Origin: Gammaproteobacteria bacterium
GTDB taxonomy: Bacteria; Pseudomonadota; Gammaproteobacteria; Pseudomonadales; Cellvibrionaceae
Direction of reading: 5' to 3'
DNA: 64,000 bases
Assembly: GCA_021151625.1 (NCBI GenBank)
Contig: JAGKWY010000003.1
Coordinates: 9,425-73,424 of the forward strand
The notes beneath the pieces were generated by a model. That model saw only the letters and a list, made by a program, of their open reading frames with translations, was not told the DNA's origin and made no database searches. A program made the position numbers and the translations under genes. Shown in pieces: positions 38,339 to 46,194 of this stretch (positions are counted from its first letter, which is position 1; every line of letters starts with the position of its first letter).

Positions 38339-39672
38339 TGTTTAGAAAAGGAGCTTTAGCTTTTTGTTTTTTGGGTTATCTGGGAGTTCCTGCGGTAAAA
38401 GCAGATGATTCCGAAAGGTTTGCATACAGCGGCTTCCTTGCAGAGGAAGTCGGGTACAGCTACCAGCATGAAGAGTTTACCTGGTCAAAGGTCAAGTCGA
38501 CCGCCAGCCTGAATGTCGATGCCTATTTTTCTCCGTCCTGGAGTGGCAGGTTGAATGTTCAGGGAACTTATGATGCCGCGTATAAGTTTTATGGTAGAAG
38601 TCATTTTAATGAAGAAACCCTGGATGTATATGAGGAAGATTTTCGCATCAATGAAGCCTATACCGATGTGGATATTAATTCCTGGTTAAATGTTCGGTTT
38701 GGTCGGCAGTTTTTTGGTTGGGGCGAAAGTAATAGTGAACAAATAAGCGACCTTGGTAACCCGCGCGATTTACGTGAGCTCGGCCTTCAGAACGTTAAGG
38801 ATATTCGCCTCCCCGTAGGTGCGACAAAGTTCACGGTGTATAGCGCCTCATGGGAATATAACCTTATTGCAGTGCACGAAGCTCGCGTGGATGAATTAGG
38901 GGCAGAAGGTTCAGAGTTTGATCCTTTTCTGGCGTTTAGAGAGCGCCTCCTGATTTTGTCGGCGGATGAGCCCGAATCGGATCTGGATAACACCGGTGTG
39001 CTTAGCAGGTTGTTTATCTCAAATGATTGGGGTGATATCAGCTTTTTTGCCGCCCGGCAATTTGAAGGGTTTCCACTGTTACTCTTTAAGGGCGTGAACG
39101 CTGACACACAACAATTAATATTCCAGCCCGAGTATAACCAGCTCAATTCCTATGGTTTTTTCGGCAACCTAATCGATGGTTCCTGGCAGCTGAAATATGA
39201 CTTTGCGCGTACGTTAGACATGCCTCACGATGTGAAAGTGGTTGAGTATTTGGTCCCGCAGCTGCAGACATTGCCAGTAAGCTCTGTCATATCTTTCCAG
39301 GAAAAAAACATTGTTAAAGGAATGTTTGGCATTGAGTACAGCGGTTTTACGGATACACAGGTTTCGTTGGAATACATCGCGAGTTATATAGAAGATCACA
39401 CGGAAATGCTAAGGGAAGAAAAGTATGAAAGAAAAATATCTACGTATATTTCCCGTACTTTTTCCAATGGAAACATCACTTCCTCACTCTGGATGAATCA
39501 TCTTATCAGCGATAACGCTAATATTTTCAGGATTGATGTTTCGTACAACTATGATGATGACGTGAAGTTTTTCATAGCACTGAGCGGAATCGAGGGGGCC
39601 AGGAAGGGAGCTTATTATTACGATTACGACGAAGTTGACAGGTTCGCAGTCGGTGTGAAGGTATCATTTTAA
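38335..39672 (+). CDS. Outer-membrane beta-barrel protein, DUF1302-like
   Basis: 445 residues with a signal peptide (MMFRKGALAFCFLGYLGVPA, cut after VKA). The rest alternates polar and hydrophobic residues in short strands (for example WSGRLNVQGTYDAAYKFYG, WLNVRFGRQFFGWGES, FAVGVKVSF) and ends in Phe, as outer-membrane barrels do. The segment SEQISDLGNPRDLRELGL resembles the DUF1302/alginate-export type. Its position directly after the LolA-like gene and in the RND operon suggests an outer-membrane exit or receptor for the same substrate. Family assignment is by pattern, not by search. Confidence 0.75.
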   Translation: MMFRKGALAFCFLGYLGVPAVKADDSERFAYSGFLAEEVGYSYQHEEFTWSKVKSTASLNVDAYFSPSWSGRLNVQGTYDAAYKFYGRSHFNEETLDVYEEDFRINEAYTDVDINSWLNVRFGRQFFGWGESNSEQISDLGNPRDLRELGLQNVKDIRLPVGATKFTVYSASWEYNLIAVHEARVDELGAEGSEFDPFLAFRERLLILSADEPESDLDNTGVLSRLFISNDWGDISFFAARQFEGFPLLLFKGVNADTQQLIFQPEYNQLNSYGFFGNLIDGSWQLKYDFARTLDMPHDVKVVEYLVPQLQTLPVSSVISFQEKNIVKGMFGIEYSGFTDTQVSLEYIASYIEDHTEMLREEKYERKISTYISRTFSNGNITSSLWMNHLISDNANIFRIDVSYNYDDDVKFFIALSGIEGARKGAYYYDYDEVDRFAVGVKVSF

Positions 39673-39676
39673 GGAA

Positions 39677-40858
39677 ATGATGAATATGGCTACGAATATT
39701 ATGAAGGAATCGGAAAAAACATTTTCTAGCCCATTGTTCGCCTTGTATTTCATTTCGCTGTTATCCGGATTTTCGATGGGGATTTTTAACCCGTTGATAT
39801 CGATATTAATGAAACAGCACGGCGTAAGCGAGGTGTTGATCGGTGCGAATGCGAGTGTGTATTACTTGTCTATAGCACTGTTTTCACCTTTTGCTGGAGT
39901 ATTGATTCGTCGCGTTGGTATTCATTGGGTGATTTTCGCGGGAATTTTTATCACCGCGATTGCTACTACGATGTTTCCACTGACGGACAATATTACAAAC
40001 TGGTTTTTACTGCGAATCATGATGGGTGTGGGTATTTGCCTGTACATGGTTGCGGGGCAAACCGGATTAAATTTATATGCAAACTCAAAAAAGCGCGGTG
40101 TTATTGTGGCGGTGCACGGCGCCGCCTTTGGGGTTGGTTTTATTATCAGCCCCCTGATAGGGTCCTTTCTGTATGCGCATTATCCACAATATGCTTTTGT
40201 ATTTGGTAGTTGTGTTATTTCTTTGGGTATTCTGGTCATATTTGCGCTAAATAAAAGTTTGCAGGAAGAGAAATACTTCAATGTTGTAAGCGTATTCAGA
40301 AAGGTGCAAGTAGCCTTATCCGGAGTTTTTATATATGGCGCCCTTGAAGGGATTGTTGTTACCTTGTTGCCGGTATATTTAATCAATCAATCCTTGCCCG
40401 TGGAAATATCCTCCCTGCCATTGCCTCTGTTTATGATCGCATCGGGTTTGGGAATGATTCCGGTGTCCTATTTTGGCGACAAGTATGGGCATTGGAAAAT
40501 ATTACTCGTATCTGCGCTTGTTGGAATTGCCACACTGTTTCTCATGCTCATGATTAAAAATAGTCACGCCATTACAGTCGGTGCTGTTTTATTGGGTTTG
40601 AGTGTGGGAACGTTTTTTCCGGTAACACTTGCGATGATTGGCAATCAATTATCCAAATCGGAAATGCCAACGGGCAGTGCTTTGTTCACTGCATCGTTTA
40701 GTTATGGCTGTGCAGCCGGACCATTTATTGCCTCCCTTTTCATGTCTTCATTGGGCGACAAACACATCTTTAGTCTAATCATCATACTGCTGCTGTTTCT
40801 GGCGATTACTATGCTGTTCAAATCGCCGGATCGATTTCAGCTTTCGACGAATAAATAG
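39677..40858 (+). CDS. Major facilitator superfamily transporter
   Basis: 393 residues, about 12 hydrophobic segments; AAGGAA lies just upstream of ATG 39677 and 4 bp separate it from the barrel gene. MFS features are the loop between TM2 and TM3 (GVLIRRVGIHWVIFAG), the TM4 segment LRIMMGVGICLYMVAGQTG, the central loop after TM6 (ALNKSLQEEKYF) and GDKYGHWKILLVSALVG between TM8 and TM9. It probably exports a precursor, the product or a by-product across the inner membrane, a second pump beside the RND protein; an import role cannot be excluded. Confidence 0.88.
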   Translation: MMNMATNIMKESEKTFSSPLFALYFISLLSGFSMGIFNPLISILMKQHGVSEVLIGANASVYYLSIALFSPFAGVLIRRVGIHWVIFAGIFITAIATTMFPLTDNITNWFLLRIMMGVGICLYMVAGQTGLNLYANSKKRGVIVAVHGAAFGVGFIISPLIGSFLYAHYPQYAFVFGSCVISLGILVIFALNKSLQEEKYFNVVSVFRKVQVALSGVFIYGALEGIVVTLLPVYLINQSLPVEISSLPLPLFMIASGLGMIPVSYFGDKYGHWKILLVSALVGIATLFLMLMIKNSHAITVGAVLLGLSVGTFFPVTLAMIGNQLSKSEMPTGSALFTASFSYGCAAGPFIASLFMSSLGDKHIFSLIIILLLFLAITMLFKSPDRFQLSTNK

Positions 40859-40867
40859 GTGAAAATA

Positions 40868-42025
40868 ATGAACGCTCCTAAAGGAAATATCATAACGCGT
40901 AGAAATTTTTTAAAACTAACACTCGCTGGAGTGGGTACATCTGCGGTGGGGTTGTATCTATTTTGTGAGGAAGGTGACGCAGTTAATTATTCTGATCCTG
41001 CCTATTTGTATTGGAACAAATTTACGCAGGGCGGACTAAATCTGGAGAACTATCTGATTTTATGTGGTTCATTAGCTCCCAGTGCGCACAACACCCAGCC
41101 TTGGAAATTTTCGATCAAGGAAAAGGAAATTAGCGTGTTTGCCGACCATCAGCGCAGTCTGGGCAGCGCTGATGCTCAGCACAGAATGATACTGATATCT
41201 GTTGGTTGCGCGCTGGAAAATATTAAGGTTGCCGCTAATCAATTGGGGTACCGTGCGGATATATCGTTGGCTCCCAGTGCTGAATTTGAAAAAACGGGAA
41301 TGTGCGCGAAAGTAACATTGGTATCAGATGATCAACTTGGCGGGAATGTTTTGTTTGATTCAATTTTCAAGCGACAAACAACCCGTTCACCCTACCTTGC
41401 AGAACCAACCCCTGAAATAGTTAAGTCATCAATTATGGGGCTTAATGATTTTTCAAATGTTTCGCTACGCTGGTTTGACGATACTGCGGATCTTGCATCA
41501 ATGGCGGAAATCAATAGTGCTGCGTGTGTGGCCTTCACCAAGGATGATCCCGCCTATCTTGATAGCTTAAAATGGTGGCGATATTCGCGTGAAGAAATCC
41601 TTAAAAAGCGCGATGGGATTTCAATTTTTACATCGGCCGCACCAGCTGCGATAAAACAATATTTTCAATATGGTGTGTCGCCGGAAGATATGGCGGGAGA
41701 CTTTGGGAAGCAGGGAGAAATAGATTTAATGAAAAATCTTTTTTCCTCAACTCCTTTGTGGGGCGTAATTACAGCAAACGATGTCAGTAACGCATCCAGA
41801 TTGCAGTCCGGGCAACTGTTTGAACGCATTTTCCTGGATGCTACCCGACAAAATTATCGTATGCAGGCGATTAATTACGTTCCTGAGCAAAAGGAATATG
41901 CGGATAAATTTAAGGACTTATTTGGCATTCCCAAGATGGATGAATTGCTAATGGTTTTCAGGGTTGGAAAAGCTGATCTGTGTGAAAAATCTGTAAGATT
42001 GCCATTAAGCGACATCATCGTTTAA
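40868..42025 (+). CDS. Tat-exported nitroreductase-family protein (Acg-like)
   Basis: 385 residues from ATG 40868, chosen because AGGTGA lies 7 nt upstream; an in-frame GTG at 40859 directly abuts the MFS stop. The N-terminus has a twin-arginine signal (TRRNFLKLTLAGVGTSAVGL), so the folded flavoprotein should be exported. The motif SLAPSAHNTQPWKF is the FMN-binding start of Acg/nitroreductase-type proteins; a second half-domain follows (DSIFKRQTTRSPYLAEPTPE) and FERIFLDATRQNYRMQAINY matches their C-terminal region. In this operon it could carry out a late redox step in the periplasm or protect against the product. No substrate can be assigned. Confidence 0.8.
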   Translation: MNAPKGNIITRRNFLKLTLAGVGTSAVGLYLFCEEGDAVNYSDPAYLYWNKFTQGGLNLENYLILCGSLAPSAHNTQPWKFSIKEKEISVFADHQRSLGSADAQHRMILISVGCALENIKVAANQLGYRADISLAPSAEFEKTGMCAKVTLVSDDQLGGNVLFDSIFKRQTTRSPYLAEPTPEIVKSSIMGLNDFSNVSLRWFDDTADLASMAEINSAACVAFTKDDPAYLDSLKWWRYSREEILKKRDGISIFTSAAPAAIKQYFQYGVSPEDMAGDFGKQGEIDLMKNLFSSTPLWGVITANDVSNASRLQSGQLFERIFLDATRQNYRMQAINYVPEQKEYADKFKDLFGIPKMDELLMVFRVGKADLCEKSVRLPLSDIIV

Positions 42026-42057
42026 TTTGTTTTTGAATTTGAAGGATTATTAATGTT

Positions 42058-43044
42058 ATGAGCAGCAAGGTTACTTTTTTATTTTCCGGCCAGGGATCTC
42101 AATACTATCAAATGGGTCGCGAGCTTTATATGCAGCTGCCTGTATTCAAGGAAAATGTTGACTGGCTTGATCATATTTTTCAATCAAAAACAGGATTTTC
42201 TCTGGTTGAAAAGCTGTATAGCCAAGAGATGTCAGCAGGTGATCGATTCGATGAGCTTCGCTATACACATCCGGCACTTTTTGTTATTCAGTATTCGCTC
42301 GCGATGTCCCTCATTGAAGATGGTGTACGTCCATCAAGGTTAATAGGGTTGAGCCTTGGCGAGTGCGTATCCATGGTCGTTGGTGGTGTCGTTTCGCCTG
42401 AGGATATGCTGGACACACTAATCAAGCAGAGTGATTTGCTTGAACGCGAATGTTCAGATGGCGGAATGATTGCAGTGCTTAAAGGGGCAGATTTTTTTCA
42501 TTCAAATCCTGAAACTTTTCTCGATTGCGAGTTGGCTGCGGTAAATATGCCGCAGCTTATTTGTGTGTCCGCAAAAAAGGAAACGCTTGATCGTACGGAG
42601 GGAAAACTGAGGGCAGATAATATTGTTTATGAGCGACTTCCTTTGCGGCAACCTTTTCACAGTGTGCACCTTGAGCCACTGCGGGAAAGGTTTATTCGTA
42701 TATTTTCCAACATAAAGTTTAAGGAAAGTAATACTGAAATCGTGTCATCCATGTCTACTACAAATAACGATAACTATAACGCTTTGCATATGTGGCGGGT
42801 TAAACGCAACCCGATATTGTTTTATCAGACGATGCAGGGATTAGTACCGGATCGGGATATGGTTTATGTTGACGTTGGACCTTCAGGATCATTGGCTAAC
42901 TTTGTTAAATACAGTTTGCCAAATAATGCATATCGCAGCATTTTTTCAATTATGTCGCCCATGGGCCGAAGCTTGAGCAATTATGAGGCATGTAAAAATA
43001 GTTTAAATCCATCAATGACGTTTAAAGGAGCTAGTAAATGTTAA
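42058..43044 (+). CDS. Discrete AT-fold protein, probable acyl hydrolase (PedC-like)
   Basis: 328 residues of the malonyl-transferase fold: FLFSGQGSQYYQMGREL at the N-terminus, nucleophile elbow IGLSLGE with Ser99 (the usual GHSxG His is Leu), and His201 (RQPFHS). The substrate-carboxylate Arg present in malonyl ATs (KKRGELM in the next gene) is missing: the aligned segment is IKQSDLLER. Loss of this Arg is typical of AT-like acyl hydrolases that clear stalled or wrong acyl groups from ACPs in trans-AT pathways. It overlaps the following AT gene by 7 bp. The assignment rests on these residues; it could instead load a non-malonyl unit. Confidence 0.82.
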   Translation: MSSKVTFLFSGQGSQYYQMGRELYMQLPVFKENVDWLDHIFQSKTGFSLVEKLYSQEMSAGDRFDELRYTHPALFVIQYSLAMSLIEDGVRPSRLIGLSLGECVSMVVGGVVSPEDMLDTLIKQSDLLERECSDGGMIAVLKGADFFHSNPETFLDCELAAVNMPQLICVSAKKETLDRTEGKLRADNIVYERLPLRQPFHSVHLEPLRERFIRIFSNIKFKESNTEIVSSMSTTNNDNYNALHMWRVKRNPILFYQTMQGLVPDRDMVYVDVGPSGSLANFVKYSLPNNAYRSIFSIMSPMGRSLSNYEACKNSLNPSMTFKGASKC

Positions 43045-43919
43045 CTTATGTATTTCCTGGACAAGGATCGCAATTTAAAGGTATGGGAAAAGAGCTGTTC
43101 GATGATTTTAAAACACTAAGCGGTATTGCCGATAATATTCTAGGATATTCTCTGCGGGAATTATGTGTTGAAGATCCTCGGAATCAACTTAATAAAACAC
43201 AATTCACGCAACCGGCAATTTATGTTGTTTCGGCGCTGAGTTATCTCAAGTGGTATGAAGAATCCAGTAGTAAAGCAGATTATTTAGCCGGGCATAGCCT
43301 GGGTGAATACAACGCTCTTTTTGCAGCAGGCGCATTTGATTTTGAGACTGGTTTGAAATTGGTCAAAAAGAGAGGCGAGCTCATGGGGCGGGCAACTGCT
43401 GGCGGCATGGCCGCTGTGTTGGGTGTATCAGTGCAAGATATTAATAGCATTTTACGTGACAATAATTTTACAAACATTGATGTCGCTAACTTTAATTCAA
43501 GCACCCAAACAGTGCTATCGGGCGACTTAACTGAAATTAATGCCGCCGCAAAAGTGTTTGAGCGACATAAGGCGCGCTATATTGTTTTGCCGGTTAGTGC
43601 AGCATTCCATTCGCGTTATATGGTAGAAGCAAGGTCGGAGTTTGAATTGTTTCTAAATGATTTCAATTTCAATAATTTGTTGACCCCGGTTATTTCCAAT
43701 GTGACAGCAAGACCTCATGCTGACGATAAGCTGAAACTTAATATGCGAGATCAAATTACCAGCTCTGTGCGTTGGTTGGAAACTGTAAATTATTTGTTGG
43801 ATCAGGGCGTTTTTGAATTTAAGGAATTGGGGCCGGGAATGGTACTGAGTAAATTAGTCGATTCAATAAAATTAACCCGCGCCAATTTAGATTCAGTTTT
43901 GAATCGTGAAGTTGCCTGA
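43038..43919 (+). CDS. Discrete malonyl-CoA:ACP acyltransferase (trans-AT)
   Basis: 293 residues, slightly shorter than FabD. It has YVFPGQGSQFKGMGKELF, nucleophile elbow AGHSLGE with Ser87, the carboxylate-binding Arg112 (KKRGELMGRA), and catalytic His191 (AAFHSRYM). GPGMVLSKLV closes the fold. It should load malonyl units onto the carrier domains of both PKS proteins, which contain no AT. The housekeeping FabD normally sits in a fab cluster; the position here at the end of a PKS operon and the overlap with the acyl hydrolase gene argue for a pathway enzyme. Confidence 0.92.
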   Translation: MLTYVFPGQGSQFKGMGKELFDDFKTLSGIADNILGYSLRELCVEDPRNQLNKTQFTQPAIYVVSALSYLKWYEESSSKADYLAGHSLGEYNALFAAGAFDFETGLKLVKKRGELMGRATAGGMAAVLGVSVQDINSILRDNNFTNIDVANFNSSTQTVLSGDLTEINAAAKVFERHKARYIVLPVSAAFHSRYMVEARSEFELFLNDFNFNNLLTPVISNVTARPHADDKLKLNMRDQITSSVRWLETVNYLLDQGVFEFKELGPGMVLSKLVDSIKLTRANLDSVLNREVA

Positions 43920-43968
43920 TTGCATGAAAATTCTGACGACTTTATTTTACTTTTACTGGTTCGTTTAA

Positions 43969-43996
43969 TTGTTCTCCAATTTGACTTATGTATACT
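43969..43996 (+). promoter_or_regulatory. Candidate promoter for the small lipoprotein gene
   Basis: TTGTTC (43969-43974), 16-bp spacer, TATACT (43991-43996), about 60 bp before the ATG at 44060. It would give the lipoprotein its own transcript, independent of the PKS operon. Confidence 0.35.
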
Positions 43997-44059
43997 GCCT
44001 TGGTTTTTCCAGTGCCAGTTTTTATTGGTTTTTTATAGATTTTTTATAAGGAGTGTGCA

Positions 44060-44401
44060 ATGTTCTCTAGTAAAGTGTTAAAAGTTATTCCTTTGATTGC
44101 GGTAATGGGCCTTTGTTCTTGTGCCACGCGACCTGACAAGATTGCGGCATCTGATTTGCCACAAGATAAATATCGTACATATGAGTGCACCATGCTGGAT
44201 ACTGAGTTGAAGAACGCTCAAACTGAACTGGCCGCGGTAACAAAGAAGCAAAACTCAGCAGCGAATACAGATGCTTGGTTGCTTTTGCTGTCAGTAGTGC
44301 CAGTAAGTAAAGTTACCGGCGATTACGAAAAGGAAGTTGCTAACTGGAAAGGTGAAGTTAACGCCATTGAGACGGAAAAACAAAAAAAGAAATGTGCATG
44401 A
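44060..44401 (+). CDS. Small lipoprotein, unknown function
   Basis: 113 residues with a type II signal (MFSSKVLKVIPLIAVMGLCSC, lipobox LCSC) and AAGGAG before the ATG. The mature part is short and helical with heptad-like character (ECTMLDTELKNAQTELAAVTKKQN), then a hydrophobic stretch (DAWLLLLSVVPVSKV) and a charged, Lys-rich C-terminus. I do not recognise the family. It lies 140 bp downstream of the AT gene on the same strand and before the terminator, so it may be the last gene of the cluster, but it probably has its own promoter. Confidence 0.75.
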   Translation: MFSSKVLKVIPLIAVMGLCSCATRPDKIAASDLPQDKYRTYECTMLDTELKNAQTELAAVTKKQNSAANTDAWLLLLSVVPVSKVTGDYEKEVANWKGEVNAIETEKQKKKCA

Positions 44402-44437
44402 AGCACTGTCATGCTTTGGAAACATATTCCATAGATT

Positions 44438-44474
44438 GCATAAAAAAACCCGCAAATTGCGGGTTTTTTTATGC
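44438..44474. terminator. Bidirectional intrinsic terminator closing the PKS cluster
   Basis: A perfect palindrome of about 37 nt: a GCAT-A7-CCCGCAA arm and its complement. It lies between the lipoprotein gene (plus) and the GH30 gene (minus) and marks the right border of the cluster. Confidence 0.9.
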
Positions 44475-44487
44475 TTTTAATTCAGCC

Positions 44488-45918
44488 TTAGTAAACTAGT
44501 GTTTGAATTGCATGGGCCGGAATTGTCACCGTGGTTTCCTGATTGCCAATGTAATAGCGATAGGAGACGGCTGCATCAGTATTATTCATCACCACTGTCG
44601 CGAGTTGGTTGTCCGCATTAATGAATGATGTGGTTTGCAACAGGCTGCGACTGGCCACCGCGCTCACACGTTGCGCAGCAGGTTTGATAAATTTGGAGAA
44701 ATGACCCAGGTAGTAATAGCTTGGCGTGTAAATTAATTCCCCTTTGTTATCGGCGTGAATGGGCGAGAAGCAGAAGTTGCCCACATGGTTGGGGCCGCCT
44801 TTGTCATCCAGCAAAATATTCCAGTCAGTCCAGGCTACGGCGCCGGCATTAAAATCGTTAATTAATGAATCACCATAGCGTTCGCCGTTGGGCCAATATT
44901 GGTAACGCTCCGGATTAAATTTTTCTACTGTAGCTTCGGTGAGCATTAAATTTACATTCGGATAAGCCTTGCCCACTTCGGCCACGTTTTTATACATGGG
45001 TTGGCCACCGGTCCAGGTTTCGTACCAGTGGAAGCCAATGCCCCACACATATTTGGCCGCTTCCGGGTCGCTCATAATAGTGTGGGCGCGGTGGGTAATT
45101 AGATCGCGGTTGTGATCCCACACAATAATTTTTTTATCGCCCAGGCCTTCCTGTTTCAGGGTTGGTCCCAAATAATTTTTCAAAAAATCGCGCTCTTCTT
45201 CAGCGGTATAAATCATTGATTCCCAGGTTTGTTTGGCCATGGGTTCATTTTGTACGGTCAGACCCCAAATCGGGATGCCTTCTTTTTCATAGGCCTTAAT
45301 AAACTTGGTGTAGTAGAGCGCCCAGGCAGCGTTGTACTCCGGTAATAATTTTCCACCGCGCAACATATTGTTGGTGTCTTTCATAAATGCTGGTGCGGAC
45401 CATGGGCTCACATAGGTGGTGATTTCACCGCCTGCGGCTTGCAATACTTTTTTAATCAATGGCAAACGGTATTTGCGGTCGTGATCAATATTGAAGGTGG
45501 TTAATTCTTTATCGCCTTCTTTGATATAGGTGTAGCTGCCGCTGCTGAAATCCGAGCTGTGAATAGTCGTTCTCAACAAGCTATAACCAATACCTTTGTC
45601 ATTGTGGTAATAGGCTTGCAGGAATTCATCCTGTTTTTTGCGCTTTAATTTGGCAAAGACTTCTGCGCTGGCATCAGTCACGGCGCCACCTATGCCGACG
45701 ATTTTTTGATAGCGAATATCCGGATTTACAATAACTGCAATATCAGTTTCCGGATATTGTTGTGCGGGTTTCAAACTGAGGCTATCGCTCAGGCTGAGGC
45801 GCAGATTGGAATCCTTGGCGGTGGTGTAAACGCTGACTTGTTTGTCTGCAGCGAGTGAGCTGAAGCTAATGCTGGCGATCGCTGTAGCGAGTAACCAGTG
45901 TGTTAAATGTCTTTGCAT
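44488..45918 (-). CDS. Secreted GH30 glycoside hydrolase (glucosylceramidase / beta-1,6-glucanase type)
   Basis: 476 residues with a signal peptide (HLTHWLLATAIASISFSSLA). The GH30 domain fills the protein: QKIVGIGGAVTDASAEVF at the N-terminal strand, SPWSAPAFMKDTN, acid/base Glu225 in LTVQNEP, the segment GIGFHWYETW, and nucleophile Glu328 in LMLTEATVE; a side beta-domain ends the chain. GH30 enzymes of this type hydrolyse beta-1,6-glucan or glucosylceramide-like linkages. With two GH5 glucanase-type genes next door, fungal or algal beta-glucan is the likely target. No CBM is attached. It may be cotranscribed with the GH5 gene upstream, across the inverted-repeat element. Confidence 0.88.
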   Translation of the reverse strand: MQRHLTHWLLATAIASISFSSLAADKQVSVYTTAKDSNLRLSLSDSLSLKPAQQYPETDIAVIVNPDIRYQKIVGIGGAVTDASAEVFAKLKRKKQDEFLQAYYHNDKGIGYSLLRTTIHSSDFSSGSYTYIKEGDKELTTFNIDHDRKYRLPLIKKVLQAAGGEITTYVSPWSAPAFMKDTNNMLRGGKLLPEYNAAWALYYTKFIKAYEKEGIPIWGLTVQNEPMAKQTWESMIYTAEEERDFLKNYLGPTLKQEGLGDKKIIVWDHNRDLITHRAHTIMSDPEAAKYVWGIGFHWYETWTGGQPMYKNVAEVGKAYPNVNLMLTEATVEKFNPERYQYWPNGERYGDSLINDFNAGAVAWTDWNILLDDKGGPNHVGNFCFSPIHADNKGELIYTPSYYYLGHFSKFIKPAAQRVSAVASRSLLQTTSFINADNQLATVVMNNTDAAVSYRYYIGNQETTVTIPAHAIQTLVY

Positions 45919-45957
45919 TTTAATATCTCTTGTTTATTGGTACTTTTGTTTACAAAT

Positions 45958-46187
45958 ACATTCGTTCTGCACTCCGTACCGTTTGCCATTGGGTTTATCG
46001 TTTCGAAAACGCATAAATACTCGCTTCGCGAGGCCTGCCAGCAATAAATTGCTGGCGTTCCGCGAGCGCAAAACATGTTTTGCTTTTTTTCTCGCTACAC
46101 CCCACTAGCTCCGTCAAGTCGTCCCTGACTTGGCGGTTTCGAAACGATAAACCCAACGTCAAACGCACATTGTGCAAATTTCGAATG
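45958..46187. repeat. Nested inverted-repeat element (MITE-like) between GH5 and GH30
   Basis: A perfect 20-bp inverted pair lies at 45989-46008 and 46137-46156 (TTGGGTTTATCGTTTCGAA...). Similarity extends outward with mismatches and small indels (CGTTTG, TGCAC, CATTCG shared) to about 45958 and 46187. Inside are further perfect palindromes: GCCAGCAAT-aa-ATTGCTGGC (46037-46056), GCAAAACATGTTTTGC (46068-46083), and CTCGC/GCGAG. It has no coding potential. Either a miniature inverted-repeat transposable element or a conserved intercistronic RNA hairpin fits. Confidence 0.7.
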
Positions 46188-46194
46188 GAACGGG

